A DNA stretch of 64,000 nt from an uncultured Desulfobacter sp. (GCF_963677125.1 NZ_OY781882.1:566501-630500), one strand, 5' to 3'. Counted from the first letter of the stretch, positions 43,535 through 52,947 are shown. Translations and numbers: made by a program. Notes: generated by a model from the letters alone, not told the origin.

Positions 43535-44623
43535 ATGAATAAAAGAACATTCAGGGCCAAATATGTGTTTATGTTTATTGTCCTGTTTTTTTTGTGCATA
43601 GGCTCTGGATTTGCGTGGGCGGGACTTGAATTTAGCATGGATGAGGACTGTGATGTGGATGGGGAGGACATCCATGCCTTTGTCTTGGACGACACATTTT
43701 CTATGGGTGACGATCTGTCCGGCCTGGCAGGTGCATTCGGTACGGTTCAAGAAGATTGCAGCTTATTAGGTGGCGACGATCCGGTTGACGGGTATCCAAA
43801 ATGGCGGGAAAGGGCCTTGATCGTATTCGTTAATATGGTCCGGATGGCCCCTAGGGAATATTTTACAAAATATATGGCTGACTGGGAACAATTCATGCCG
43901 GCTGATGGGATTTTAAGCGCCACTCGTTTTCCGGCTGTTCATCCGCTCTGTTGGAATTTAGGCCTTAACCAGGCTGCCCGCTACCATGCAGAGGACATGG
44001 CCTTTAATTGTCAGACCTTTCAGCACGCATCATGCGACGGGACATCGCCTTGGGACAGAATCAAACGCTATTATTTGGATTTCAGCTGGATAGGTGAAAA
44101 TATTGCCTTAGGATACAGCTCTCCCCGCCATACCGTGAACCAGCTGCTCTGTGACCAATATGGGGGTGTGTGTGTCGTGGACGGTTCTGCCTATGACGGG
44201 CACCGGGATAACATTATGAGTGGCAATTTTAATGAAATGGGCGGCGGTCACGCAGAAGGGAATTACCATTACTGGGTTCAGGACTTCGGCGCAAGGGACC
44301 TGGATGATTTTTCCCCCATCGTCTCGGCTACCCACTATTTTCTCTCCGAAAATGCCACCACATTTTTCCTTAATTATTATGATCCCCAAGATGGACCACC
44401 CGCACAGGTCAGTGTGATTGTGGATGATTCCGAGTATAATCTTGTTTTAGATACCGGTTCGGCCCAGGCCGGAACCTACCGCAAAGATTTAACGTCAGCT
44501 TCGGGATGCCGTTCCTATTATTTCATGGTTAAAACAGGTGACGGGACCAGTTACCGGTATCCCGAGGCATTTTATTTGCATACCTATGGTGAGGGAGGTT
44601 GCACGTCAGATTACGGTGAATAA
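43535..44623 (+). CDS. Secreted CAP/SCP-domain protein with a dockerin-like N-terminus
   Basis: 362 residues. A signal peptide (residues 1-29, ending FAWA) is followed by DEDCDVDGEDIHAFV and DDLSGLAGAFGTVQEDC, which resemble paired calcium-binding dockerin/EF-hand loops. A CAP (SCP/PR-1) domain comes next (about 90-250): WNLGLNQAARYHAEDMA, FQHASCDG, WIGENIALGY, GHRDNIMSGNFNEMGGGH and YWVQDFG. A beta-rich C-terminal domain follows. CAP proteins are extracellular, and a substrate is rarely known. Ribosome site GGAGG. Next to it, in the same direction, lies a lytic transglycosylase. Confidence 0.85.
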   Translation: MNKRTFRAKYVFMFIVLFFLCIGSGFAWAGLEFSMDEDCDVDGEDIHAFVLDDTFSMGDDLSGLAGAFGTVQEDCSLLGGDDPVDGYPKWRERALIVFVNMVRMAPREYFTKYMADWEQFMPADGILSATRFPAVHPLCWNLGLNQAARYHAEDMAFNCQTFQHASCDGTSPWDRIKRYYLDFSWIGENIALGYSSPRHTVNQLLCDQYGGVCVVDGSAYDGHRDNIMSGNFNEMGGGHAEGNYHYWVQDFGARDLDDFSPIVSATHYFLSENATTFFLNYYDPQDGPPAQVSVIVDDSEYNLVLDTGSAQAGTYRKDLTSASGCRSYYFMVKTGDGTSYRYPEAFYLHTYGEGGCTSDYGE

Positions 44624-44734
44624 GACATCAAAATGGAAAATAAAGTCACGCTAAATCACTGAAAATTTAAGTTATATGTTAAGACGTGGCGTTTGCAATA
44701 ATAGGGGATACCCCCAAATAGATCAGAGTTTTTT

Positions 44735-46255
44735 ATGAAATTGTTTTCTCTTTTTTTTAGAAATATATACAAAAATTCAGCTATAGTTTTATTTATACTG
44801 ATTTTTTTCAGCGCGTTCCAGAGCGGTTCGGCCATGGCGCAAAATCATGTGGATTTAGACTTTAAATCTGTAGAATTTGATCTTTACACGGTTGAAAAAC
44901 AGTTGACTGAAATGATGGCTGACTGGGGGGAAACCGCATTTGACGTAGATGATGTACTGGTTCGGCATGTCAGCTATTTTATCAAATATTACACGATTCA
45001 GAATGTGGATAAGTCAAATAAGATGATCCGGCGAAGCGGAAAATACCTGCATCATATAAAGAATATATTCAAAAAATATGGTATTGCCGAAGACGTTGCC
45101 TTTGCCCTGCCGTTTGTGGAAAGCGGCTTTAATTCCGGTGCACGGTCCAATGCAGGCGCCTTAGGGATGTTTCAGTTTCTTGATACAACCGCCATGCATT
45201 ACGGCTTGAAGGTCTACGGCAATGGGCTGGATGAAAGAAGGGATTATAAAAAAGCAGCTGATGCATGTGCCAGATACCTCAGAGACAACCGCAGGGTGTT
45301 TGTCAGTACGGTATTGAGCCTGGGCAGTTACCACCACGGCACCAAAATGGTTACTGATGTGTTACTCAACTGTGGAGATGATCCGGCAAGGCGGACATTC
45401 GGGTCGATTTTTAAAAGCCGCTTTTTGGGACCTTTTTCCAGGGAATATATCCCCCAGTGCCTGGCTGCAGCCTTGATTTACCGCTATCTTTGGGAAAACA
45501 GATTGGCCATGCTTCCGGTCCCAGGGTTTGAATCCAAAAGTATTCGGGCCGGAACATCCTTGAAATCCTTGAAAAAGAAGATGCCGGACCTGTATGAACT
45601 AAATCCGGACCTTTTACATGCAAAATCAATTTATCCGTATGCAAGCACTAACGGGTATGTGTTGCTGACAAGGATAGGTGCACCCGTTTTGACGGCTAAA
45701 ATAGTCAAAAAATATCCTGAATGGGCCAAAAATCCGAAGCCGCTTCAAGCCGGCAGCACAAAAATAAATGGGCTGCCCCAAACAATTCATTATATTGCAC
45801 AGACCCATAATGATTTGTCCGGCATTGCCGATATTTTCGGCACCAGCGTGAAAGCGCTTAAATTCAGTAACCGGTTTCTCGTTAAGCAGGGATTGCGCCC
45901 CGGCGATGTGATTGAGATTAAGGGCGTGGCCCCCACCACTCGGGTGTTGGACGCAAACAGCATTGTATCCGGCAAACATGGGGCTTTGGCTACGCGCAAA
46001 GGTGAAACCCTGGATACATTTTGTAAACGGGTCATCAGAACCATTCGTGAAGATTGTAAGTCGTGCCCCTGGCAGATGGGGGCGAATTTAAGTCCTGAAT
46101 TGATCTACTATTGGAATCATGATGTGCTGGGGACTGTTCAGCCTGACTCACACTTGGAAGGCGGCTTAAATCTCAAGATTTATTCAGATTATCGATGGCA
46201 CAAAACATCATCAGACAGTTCAAGTACCCCAGGCATTATTGCCAAAGGTACTTGA
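44735..46255 (+). CDS. MltD-like membrane-bound lytic transglycosylase with LysM
   Basis: 506 residues: signal or anchor segment (about 15-35), an SLT lysozyme-like domain with catalytic E129 in LPFVESGFNSGARSNAGALGMFQF split across the motif, a helical extension with CARYLRDNR and YIPQCLAAALIYRY, and a LysM-like repeat (about 347-390, IHYIAQTHNDLSGIADIFG with PGDVIEI). It cleaves peptidoglycan glycan strands with anhydromuramic acid formation. The C-terminal 100 residues are less typical. It is convergent with the lactate operon. Confidence 0.88.
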   Translation: MKLFSLFFRNIYKNSAIVLFILIFFSAFQSGSAMAQNHVDLDFKSVEFDLYTVEKQLTEMMADWGETAFDVDDVLVRHVSYFIKYYTIQNVDKSNKMIRRSGKYLHHIKNIFKKYGIAEDVAFALPFVESGFNSGARSNAGALGMFQFLDTTAMHYGLKVYGNGLDERRDYKKAADACARYLRDNRRVFVSTVLSLGSYHHGTKMVTDVLLNCGDDPARRTFGSIFKSRFLGPFSREYIPQCLAAALIYRYLWENRLAMLPVPGFESKSIRAGTSLKSLKKKMPDLYELNPDLLHAKSIYPYASTNGYVLLTRIGAPVLTAKIVKKYPEWAKNPKPLQAGSTKINGLPQTIHYIAQTHNDLSGIADIFGTSVKALKFSNRFLVKQGLRPGDVIEIKGVAPTTRVLDANSIVSGKHGALATRKGETLDTFCKRVIRTIREDCKSCPWQMGANLSPELIYYWNHDVLGTVQPDSHLEGGLNLKIYSDYRWHKTSSDSSSTPGIIAKGT

Positions 46256-46291
46256 CTATCCGCTATCCGTGCCGTTTAATTGTGCCGGGCT

Positions 46292-47590
46292 CTAATTTTT
46301 AATACTCTCAGCATATATTTCAATGACATGCCTGACCTTTACCTCGTCATGATTCTGGGAGAGTACATCCCGGATCTGCATCATGCACGCAGGGCAGGAG
46401 GTGGCCACGGTGGCTGCACCGCTGGCCAGGATATTTTGTCGTTTGTCCATGCCGATTTGTTTGGACAGGTCATAATTTTGCAAGTTAAAACTGCCGCCGT
46501 TGCCGCAGCATACGTCTGCACCTGCCATCTCCACAAAAGTGCAGTCCGCATTGGCCCGGATCAAATCCCGGGGCTGGCTTCTCACTTTTAAAGATTTGGC
46601 CAGATGACAGGGATCGTGGTAGGTCACGGTGGACTTTGGGGCTTTACTTGAATCCTGTGCCGGGGCTACCTGCAGCACATCCACCAGAAATTGGCTGATG
46701 TCCATGGTTTTAGGTGCCCATTCTTTGGCCCTGAATTTTTCAACTGAATCGTCTTCTGCCATCATAGGCCAGATCTCTTTAATAGTAGCCGTACAGGTGG
46801 CACAGGGCGTGATCAGGTAATCAAATGATTTTTCAGCAAACAGGGCGGCATTGTGGGCCAAAAGCGTGTTAAAGGTTTTTTGCTCACCGGATGCCAGGGC
46901 GGGAATGCCGCAGCAGGCCTGGCCTTTGGGCATAAAAACACCCACCCCGTGATGGTTTAACACCTTGAGCACAGCCTTGCCGATTTCAGGGTTCATCTTG
47001 TCGGTAACGCAGCCGGGGAAAAAAGCCACTTTTATCCCCGAACGCCCGACCGGGGTGTTCAGTGACGGCGTGGTTTTATGGAACGGGGTTTTGGCCAACG
47101 GCAGAAAATGCCTGTTGCCGATCACCCCGGACAGAAGCTTGGCACACCGGGTGCCTTGCTTGGCGTCTGCTTTGCTGGTACCAAGATTCTGGAATTTGGA
47201 TGCCGTTTCAACCAGTGCATCCATACGTTCCGGATGTTTGAGCATGCCCCTGAAAATTAGCTTTTTAACGGGTGAGAGTCCGATGTACTCGGTTAAGGCG
47301 ACCCGGGCTTTCATAAAGATCTCAAGGATCTTCACCCCTGAGGGGCAGTTTGCAGCACAGGTGCCGCACATCAGGCATTTTTCAATCCGGGTTTTGGCCC
47401 CCTTGGCATCGGTAAGCATCTGTTCGGCCAGACGTTCCAGAAGAAAAATCTTGCCCCGGGCCACATCTCCCTCATCCCCGGTCTGTTTAAATACCGGGCA
47501 AACCGCCTGGCACATACCGCACTTCATGCAATCCGTGAGCTGGTTTTCAATCTCTTTGAGACTTTTTGCAAGTTTGTTTAGCTCTGACAT
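46292..47590 (-). CDS. glcF: GlcF/LldE-like iron-sulfur subunit of D-lactate (glycolate) dehydrogenase
   Basis: 432 residues with two 4Fe-4S motifs, CMKCGMCQAVCPVF and CLMCGTCAANCPSG, in the first 100 residues and two CCG domains (QACCGIPALASGE and DVCCGNGGSFN) behind. It passes electrons from the FAD subunit toward the quinone or heterodisulfide-type acceptors. It is the last gene of the permease-glcD-glcF operon and begins one base after glcD ends. In lactate-oxidising sulfate reducers the equivalent pair is a D-lactate dehydrogenase; glycolate cannot be excluded by sequence alone. Confidence 0.9.
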   Translation of the reverse strand: MSELNKLAKSLKEIENQLTDCMKCGMCQAVCPVFKQTGDEGDVARGKIFLLERLAEQMLTDAKGAKTRIEKCLMCGTCAANCPSGVKILEIFMKARVALTEYIGLSPVKKLIFRGMLKHPERMDALVETASKFQNLGTSKADAKQGTRCAKLLSGVIGNRHFLPLAKTPFHKTTPSLNTPVGRSGIKVAFFPGCVTDKMNPEIGKAVLKVLNHHGVGVFMPKGQACCGIPALASGEQKTFNTLLAHNAALFAEKSFDYLITPCATCTATIKEIWPMMAEDDSVEKFRAKEWAPKTMDISQFLVDVLQVAPAQDSSKAPKSTVTYHDPCHLAKSLKVRSQPRDLIRANADCTFVEMAGADVCCGNGGSFNLQNYDLSKQIGMDKRQNILASGAATVATSCPACMMQIRDVLSQNHDEVKVRHVIEIYAESIKN

Positions 47591-47591
47591 T

Positions 47592-48977
47592 TTACCGTCC
47601 TATGATTTTTCCCGGGTTGAGGATATTGTTCGGATCAATTGAGGCCTTCATGGTCCGGGAGAAGTCAATGGAAGACTGACCCACCTCGTTTTTCATGAAT
47701 CCGGCCTTGGCAATGCCGATGCCGTGCTCCCCGGACAAGGTGCCGCCTAAGGAGAGGGCCGCGTCAAACAGGTCGGCCACACAATGTTCCACCCGTTCCC
47801 AATGGTCTGCATCCCGGCGGTCCGTCAACAGGGTAGGGTGCAGGTTGCCGTCTCCGGCGTGACCGAATGTGCCGATGGGGATATCATATTTTTTGGCCAG
47901 CTTTTCCACTTCGTTGACCATGGCCGGAATTTTGCTTCTGGGTACGGTGGCGTCTTCCAGAACCAGGGTGGGTTTCAGTCTTGCCAGGGCGGACAGGGCG
48001 GCGCGTCTTGCTTCCCATACCTTATCCCTTTCGGCATCATTTTGGGCGACCTGGATGGCCCGGGCACCAAGTTTCTTGCAGATTTGCTCTACTTTATCAC
48101 CGTCCTCTGCCACCTGGGCGGGATGTCCGTCCACTTCAATGAGCAGCAGGGCTTTAGCGTCCCGGGGCAGGCCTACGTTGGAAAAATCTTCCACAGCATT
48201 GATCGTGAAATTGTCCATAAGCTCTAGGGTACTGGGAACGATCCTGTCTGCAATGATGGCGGCCACGGTCTGGGTTGCACCTTCAATACTGTCGTAGATC
48301 GCCATCATGGCTTTGGATGCGGCCGGCGGCGGAATCAGCTTCAAGGTGATCTCACTGAATACGCCAAGGGTGCCTTCGGATGCCGTCATCAGTCCGGCCA
48401 GGTTGTATCCGGTGACGCATTTTACGGTTTTGGAGCCCGACGTAACCTTGCGCCCCAGGGCATCGAAAAATTCCACGGACATGACATAGTCTTTGGTCAC
48501 CCCGTATTTAAACCCTCTCAAACCGCCTGCGTTTTCAGCCACATTGCCGCCAATGGTGGAGACGGCCTGGCTGCCGGGATCCGGGGGATAAAACAACCCC
48601 TTGGCCGCCACCTGGGCCGCCAGATTGGCTGTAACCACACCAGGTTCCACCCGGACATACATGTCGGTTTCGTTGAGTTCAATGATTTTGTTCATCCGGT
48701 TGGTAAGCAGCACAATGCCGTTTTTGTCAGGGATGGTGCCTCCGGAAAGATTTGTGCCCGCCCCCCGCACAGTCACCGGGGTGCCGTTGTCGTTGCACAA
48801 TGAAATAACTTTCCCAATGGCCTCTTTGTTGTCCGGACGGATTACGGCGGCAGGTATGGTGGGTTCCAGCACGGCGGCATCGTATGAATAATTCTGGCGG
48901 TCAACCTCCGAGGTCATCACCCCGTTTTCGCCGCAGATGTGTTGAAATTCTTTGATTAAAGATGAAGATAAGCTCAT
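47592..48977 (-). CDS. glcD: GlcD-like FAD-linked D-lactate dehydrogenase subunit
   Basis: 461 residues of the FAD/PCMH oxidase family. The FAD-binding N-terminal part has PVTVRGAGTNLSGGTIP, PPDPGSQAVSTIGGNVAENAGG and YGVTKDYV, and the C-terminal catalytic cap has FGHAGDGNLHPTLL and SGEHGIGIAK. It oxidises D-lactate (or glycolate) in the cytoplasm. The start at 48977 follows AGGAGAAGACTT; the frame extends to 49046 but that part overlaps the permease gene. The close permease and GlcF genes define its role. Confidence 0.92.
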   Translation of the reverse strand: MSLSSSLIKEFQHICGENGVMTSEVDRQNYSYDAAVLEPTIPAAVIRPDNKEAIGKVISLCNDNGTPVTVRGAGTNLSGGTIPDKNGIVLLTNRMNKIIELNETDMYVRVEPGVVTANLAAQVAAKGLFYPPDPGSQAVSTIGGNVAENAGGLRGFKYGVTKDYVMSVEFFDALGRKVTSGSKTVKCVTGYNLAGLMTASEGTLGVFSEITLKLIPPPAASKAMMAIYDSIEGATQTVAAIIADRIVPSTLELMDNFTINAVEDFSNVGLPRDAKALLLIEVDGHPAQVAEDGDKVEQICKKLGARAIQVAQNDAERDKVWEARRAALSALARLKPTLVLEDATVPRSKIPAMVNEVEKLAKKYDIPIGTFGHAGDGNLHPTLLTDRRDADHWERVEHCVADLFDAALSLGGTLSGEHGIGIAKAGFMKNEVGQSSIDFSRTMKASIDPNNILNPGKIIGR

Positions 48978-48987
48978 AAGTCTTCTC

Positions 48988-50691
48988 CTAAAAAATCCCT
49001 GGAAACAGGATGTAAATAAAAAGCATTCCCATGATGCCGGCCACAAGTCCGTAAAGCAGACATGGGATCATGGTGCGGCGAATAATGGTGCCTTCCATAC
49101 CGGCCAGGCCTACGGTGGCAGAGGCAGCTACAACGTTGTGCACGCAGATCATATTGCCCATGGCAGCACCCACGGCCTGCAGGGCCACAATAATGATATG
49201 GCTGTCGCCGGTGGTGGCGGCCACGCCGTATTGAAAATCGGCAAACAGCAGGTTGGAAACCGTGCAGGAGCCGGTAATGAAAGCGCCCAATGCCCCCACA
49301 TAAGAGGCCGCCATGGGCCATAATGTCCCGCACAACCCTGCCACAAATTCAGCCATGGTCAAGGGCATGGAGGCATAACCGGCCGTACCGTGTCCTGACT
49401 GCTTAAGGATTTCAACCATGGCCACAGCAAAAAGCATGGCAATGGTAGGGTTTTTCATCTTTACGATGGCATCCTTCCAGGCCAGGGCCACCTTGGGTCC
49501 GGGGATCCGGTGTATGAAGATGGTCAGTATCGCCACCAGCATAAATGGCACCACGCCGGGCAGGTAAAAGGGTTTCATGGTAAAATTAACAGTTTCCCAG
49601 CCCAAAATTTTGGGAAATGAGATCACAAAAGCCGTAACCCATCCCTTACAGGGCAGAAAAGAGAGCCGTGTGAGTACCAGCAGCAACGCAATGAGAATAT
49701 AGGGTGTCCAGGCAGCCAGCTGGCTCATTTTCGGGGTCAGGTTGTTGGAACCGGGCTCAATATCTCCCAGCCAATCCTTTTCCCAATGGGCCCGGTCGGC
49801 AAACTCCCAGGTCTCTTTGGGCAGAAAAAGCTTTTTCTTGGCACCGGTAATCACTAAGCCCAATCCGATGAGACCGCCGAGCAAAGAGGGGAACTCTACA
49901 CCAAAAATAATGGCTGTGAACAAATAAGGGATGGCATAGCACAGTCCTGCAAATACGGCAAACTTCCAGACCCCCAAGCCTTCTGCCCAGGATTTGTTTT
50001 TGCCGAAAAACCGGGTGAGAAAACAGACCACAAACAAGGGCAGTAAAATGGCAGCCACAGAATGAATCAGGGCGGAATAAACACCCACCTGGTGCATGAA
50101 GGCGTCAAAGGAAGCCACAGAGGTTCCCTGGCCAATCGCCTGCTCCACCACAGGTTTGAGGTTTTTAAGCCCAAACCAGATGGGCGTACCTACGGCCCCG
50201 AAGGTAACGGGAATGGAGTTGAGCATCAGGCAGACACATACCGCGGCCAGGGCCGGAAATCCTAAACCCAGGAGCAACGGTGCGGCAATGGCCGCAGGTG
50301 TTCCAAAACCGGCAGAGCCTTCAATAAAGGCGCCGAACAAAAAGGCAATAATGATGGTCTGGACTCGGCGGTCCGGAGAGATGGTGGTGAAACCGTAAGA
50401 GATGGTCTCCATGCCCCCGCTTTCTCTCAGGGTGTACAGGATGAGAATTGCCCCGAACACAATGATGAGTACGTTAACGGCACTGCCGAACCCACTCAGT
50501 GTGGAGGCGGCCACAAGGCCTGCCGGCATCTTCCAAAGGGTTGCCCCGATCAGAGCGCAGACCAGCCATGCCAAAGGCATAGCCCGGGTGGCGGGCCACC
50601 TCAATCCAACCATAAAGATTAACACCAGGGCAATGGGAATAAACGCAATTAATGCTGATAAGCTAAGTGACAAACCTCTTCTCCTTTTCAT
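48988..50691 (-). CDS. lctP: L-lactate permease family transporter
   Basis: 567 residues with about 12-14 membrane helices of the LctP/LldP family. Typical motifs are FGAFIEGSAGFGTPAAIAAPLLLGLGFP, VTFGAVGTPIWFG, and near the end SYVGALGAFITGSCTVSNLLFA. It imports lactate with protons. First gene of the lactate operon, followed 10 bases later by glcD. A sigma-54-like promoter with upstream direct repeats lies in the long region before it. Confidence 0.94.
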   Translation of the reverse strand: MKRRRGLSLSLSALIAFIPIALVLIFMVGLRWPATRAMPLAWLVCALIGATLWKMPAGLVAASTLSGFGSAVNVLIIVFGAILILYTLRESGGMETISYGFTTISPDRRVQTIIIAFLFGAFIEGSAGFGTPAAIAAPLLLGLGFPALAAVCVCLMLNSIPVTFGAVGTPIWFGLKNLKPVVEQAIGQGTSVASFDAFMHQVGVYSALIHSVAAILLPLFVVCFLTRFFGKNKSWAEGLGVWKFAVFAGLCYAIPYLFTAIIFGVEFPSLLGGLIGLGLVITGAKKKLFLPKETWEFADRAHWEKDWLGDIEPGSNNLTPKMSQLAAWTPYILIALLLVLTRLSFLPCKGWVTAFVISFPKILGWETVNFTMKPFYLPGVVPFMLVAILTIFIHRIPGPKVALAWKDAIVKMKNPTIAMLFAVAMVEILKQSGHGTAGYASMPLTMAEFVAGLCGTLWPMAASYVGALGAFITGSCTVSNLLFADFQYGVAATTGDSHIIIVALQAVGAAMGNMICVHNVVAASATVGLAGMEGTIIRRTMIPCLLYGLVAGIMGMLFIYILFPGIF

Positions 50692-50823
50692 CCAAAAAAC
50701 ATGAGACCCGGATGGCTGTATGGACTAAACGGTCCTGTTTTAAATGCCGGTACGGATCATTACTTTTCTTTGCGGCGACTCGGCGGACCAATTCCCTCCT
50801 GCCGCATGCCTGGTGTGTCTATT

Positions 50824-50840
50824 ACAAAAATGGTGCCGGA
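50824..50840 (-). promoter_or_regulatory. Candidate sigma-54 promoter of the lactate operon
   Basis: On the minus strand CGGCACCATTTTTGT (50838-50824) matches the -24/-12 consensus with exact spacing: GG at 50837-50836 and the -12 dinucleotide GT at 50825-50824 (consensus GC). It lies about 130 bases before lctP. Mismatches at the ends make it a candidate only. Confidence 0.5.
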
Positions 50841-50879
50841 TATCACAACGCTTTGAAAACATAATGTTTTCGTTAAACT

Positions 50880-50960
50880 GTCCGTTTTTGAAGACTTGAC
50901 GAATCCGCCGAAAGTCCGGAAAATCGGACGGTTTAATCAACTTGGTCTTGAAAATCGGAC
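50880..50960 (-). promoter_or_regulatory. Upstream activator-like repeats before lctP
   Basis: GTCCGATTTTC occurs twice on the minus strand (50950-50960 and 50919-50929), 31 bases apart, or three helical turns. A related inverted copy, GTCCGTTTTTG, is on the plus strand at 50880-50890. They lie 40-135 bases upstream of the sigma-54-like promoter, as expected for enhancer-binding protein sites. Confidence 0.5.
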
Positions 50961-51134
50961 AATGCCGGATTAGGGACCCTACGCCCCAAAATTGGCTTTT
51001 GAAGCAATGACCCCATAGGTTTTATCCCTTCTCCTTGACATCGGGTTACAATAAAAGTAGTTAGAATGAATTTTTATATGTTTTCAATGTGTTGTATTTT
51101 AAGAAAAATAAGCTATTGAGAGAAGCGTTAAAAC

Positions 51135-52163
51135 ATGAAAACCCTTGAATATTTTAAAGGCTGCCTGATCGGCGGCGCTGTTGGGGACGCCTTAGGCGCC
51201 CCCATCGAATTTATGTCTCTTGATCAGATCAGGTCTTCATTTGGCAATGAGGGACTGACCGATTATTCCGAAGCATACGGCGGGATAGGCAGCATTACCG
51301 ACGATACCCAAATGACATTATTTACTGCGGAAGGGTTGATTATATCCAAGGTCAGACAGGCATATCAGGGGGATATCGGTGTTATTGCAGCGGTATATCA
51401 TGCACTTTTAAGATGGTTATACACCCAGCAAGCAGGTCGTCAGGAACAATTGATTAATGCGTATGGTACCTGCTCAATTATTGACGGGGTATTAACCGGA
51501 CATAAAGAGCTTTTTTCTCTGAGAGCTCCGGGAAACAGCTGCTTGTCCGCGCTGCAATCCGGTCAATTGGGCACAATGGACAATCCTGTAAACGACAGCA
51601 AGGGGTGCGGTGGGGTTATGCGTATGGCGCCGGTGGGACTTATGTTTGATGATGCTCAAAAAGCATTTCGAATCGGTTGTGAATGCGCAGCGCTGACCCA
51701 TGGCCACCCAACCGGGTATTTGGCATCAGGCACCTTTGCTGCGATCCTTTCCCGGTTAATCTCAGGGGAGAGCCTTACGGCTGCGATTGGTGATTCAATT
51801 TCAATTTTGAAATGCAACACAAATCATGAAGAGACGTTAAAATCTATAGAGACCGCCTGTGAGTCGGCAGATAAAGCAATCTGTGGGCCTGATATCATAA
51901 AAGAAGTTGGTGAAGGATGGATCGCTGAGGAAGCACTTGGCATCGGTATTTATTGCTCGCTGGTTGCCGGGGATGATTTCAAAAAGGGGGTTTTATTGGC
52001 AGTCAATCATTCTGGAGACAGTGATTCAACAGGGTCCATCACCGGTAATATTTTAGGTGCGCTTCATGGCATTGGCGCCATTCCTGAAAATTGGATTTTG
52101 AATCTTGAATTGAAAGATCTGATTGAAGAAACAGCTGTCGATTTGTTTGATCAAATCAAGTGA
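51135..52163 (+). CDS. ADP-ribosylglycohydrolase family protein
   Basis: This 342-residue protein of the DraG/ADP-ribosylhydrolase family removes ADP-ribose from proteins, nucleic acids or small molecules with the help of two magnesium ions. Motifs: FKGCLIGGAVGDALGAPIEF, the metal-binding GSITDDTQMTLFT, GCGGVMRMAPVG, ALTHGHPTGY and the C-terminal NHSGDSDSTGSITGNILGA with the second Asp pair. The substrate is unknown. It is the first gene of the accessory region; such enzymes also occur in defence or toxin neighbourhoods, but here no ADP-ribosyltransferase is adjacent. Confidence 0.9.
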   Translation: MKTLEYFKGCLIGGAVGDALGAPIEFMSLDQIRSSFGNEGLTDYSEAYGGIGSITDDTQMTLFTAEGLIISKVRQAYQGDIGVIAAVYHALLRWLYTQQAGRQEQLINAYGTCSIIDGVLTGHKELFSLRAPGNSCLSALQSGQLGTMDNPVNDSKGCGGVMRMAPVGLMFDDAQKAFRIGCECAALTHGHPTGYLASGTFAAILSRLISGESLTAAIGDSISILKCNTNHEETLKSIETACESADKAICGPDIIKEVGEGWIAEEALGIGIYCSLVAGDDFKKGVLLAVNHSGDSDSTGSITGNILGALHGIGAIPENWILNLELKDLIEETAVDLFDQIK

Positions 52164-52234
52164 GTTTATAGACGCATAAAAAAACGCCCGCTCTTATTCA
52201 TGTTTTGGTCTGCCATAGCAATGACAATCACCAT

Positions 52235-52501
52235 TCATCCAGGGTGGTCACCGTCAATGATTGTGAATTCAATCTGACCCCCCAGTGAATTTGACATATT
52301 TTCAATCCTTATGGAAAGACCCAACCGGGTGTTTACTTGATATTTCACCTCCTCACTTTTGTCAATTTCAATTGCTTTGCCAGCATCGTTCAGCATGGGC
52401 AGGATGTTGCTGATATTCTTTTCTTCAATCTCTTTATCGAGAAGTTGCAGTCCTTCTTCCCAGAGATATAGAACAACAGATCCAGGCTTCACCGGTAACA
52501 C
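52235..52501 (-). CDS. Small hypothetical protein
   Basis: This 88-residue acidic protein starts with GTG. It reads as a helix (GLQLLDKEIEEKNISNIL), a linker, and a beta-rich end (KYQVNTRLGLSIRIENM, GGQIEFTIIDGDH). I do not recognise a family. The ribosome site is not convincing (AAGGAT very close to the start), and it is the only minus-strand gene in this stretch, so it may be a fragment. It lies beside a 17-G tract and a decayed gene. Confidence 0.35.
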   Translation of the reverse strand: MLPVKPGSVVLYLWEEGLQLLDKEIEEKNISNILPMLNDAGKAIEIDKSEEVKYQVNTRLGLSIRIENMSNSLGGQIEFTIIDGDHPG

Positions 52502-52547
52502 ATCCTTTAAGCAGTCAAGGCCAGATCAACATGTTAATGACATTTGA

Positions 52548-52564
52548 GGGGGGGGGGGGGGGGG
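52548..52564. repeat. Homopolymer tract of 17 G
   Basis: Seventeen consecutive G on the plus strand directly precede the remnant of a molybdenum-carrier-like gene. Such a tract could be a slippage-prone contingency site or a sequencing/assembly artefact. Confidence 0.85.
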
Positions 52565-52947
52565 CAATTTTAAATTTCAAATTTTTGATCAAAGCGACGA
52601 GATAGACTGAAGATGGGATTGTCCCTTTGGAATATAGTAAGTTGAAAGAACTTACCAGGGGAGGAAATCCTAAAAGAACAGAGCAAAATGTCATTGATTC
52701 GGATGGAACAGTCATTTTTACATATGGCAAACTTACAACGGGATCTGCCTTAACCAGGGAGTTTGCAATTCAACATGGAAAACCATATCTTCATATTAAT
52801 TTGGATCTTGAATTAGATCCGCATGGTACGATTAAAAAATGGATTTTAGGGAATAATATAAATGTACCAAATGTGGCGGGAAGGAGTGCGAGTAAAGCTC
52901 CGGGGATATGCGAGAAGGTAAAAGGCATCATCTCTGTACTGCTATGA
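52565..52947 (+). pseudogene. Putative molybdenum carrier protein, 5' part decayed
   Basis: The C-terminal two thirds of the YpsA-like putative molybdenum carrier family are readable from 52609: EDGIVPLEYSKLKEL, PKRTEQNVIDSDGTVIF, LTTGSALTREFAIQHGKPYLHI and NVPNVAGRSASKAP. The expected N-terminal SGGQTGxDRAALD part is missing: the frame meets a TAG at 52603 and then the 17-G tract at 52548-52564, just where the Gly-rich loop should be. A TTG at 52627 could start a shortened product, but it would lack the nucleotide-binding loop. It is therefore called a pseudogene, or a gene broken by an assembly fault at the G tract. Confidence 0.6.

Larger units (their letters stand above)
50692..51134. other. 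Divergent region between lctP and the ADP-ribosylglycohydrolase
   Basis: It holds the lactate operon control region on the minus strand and, on the plus strand, a promoter candidate TTGACA (51035-51040), 17 bases, TAGTTA (51058-51063) for the next gene. No gene was recognised. Confidence 0.5.
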
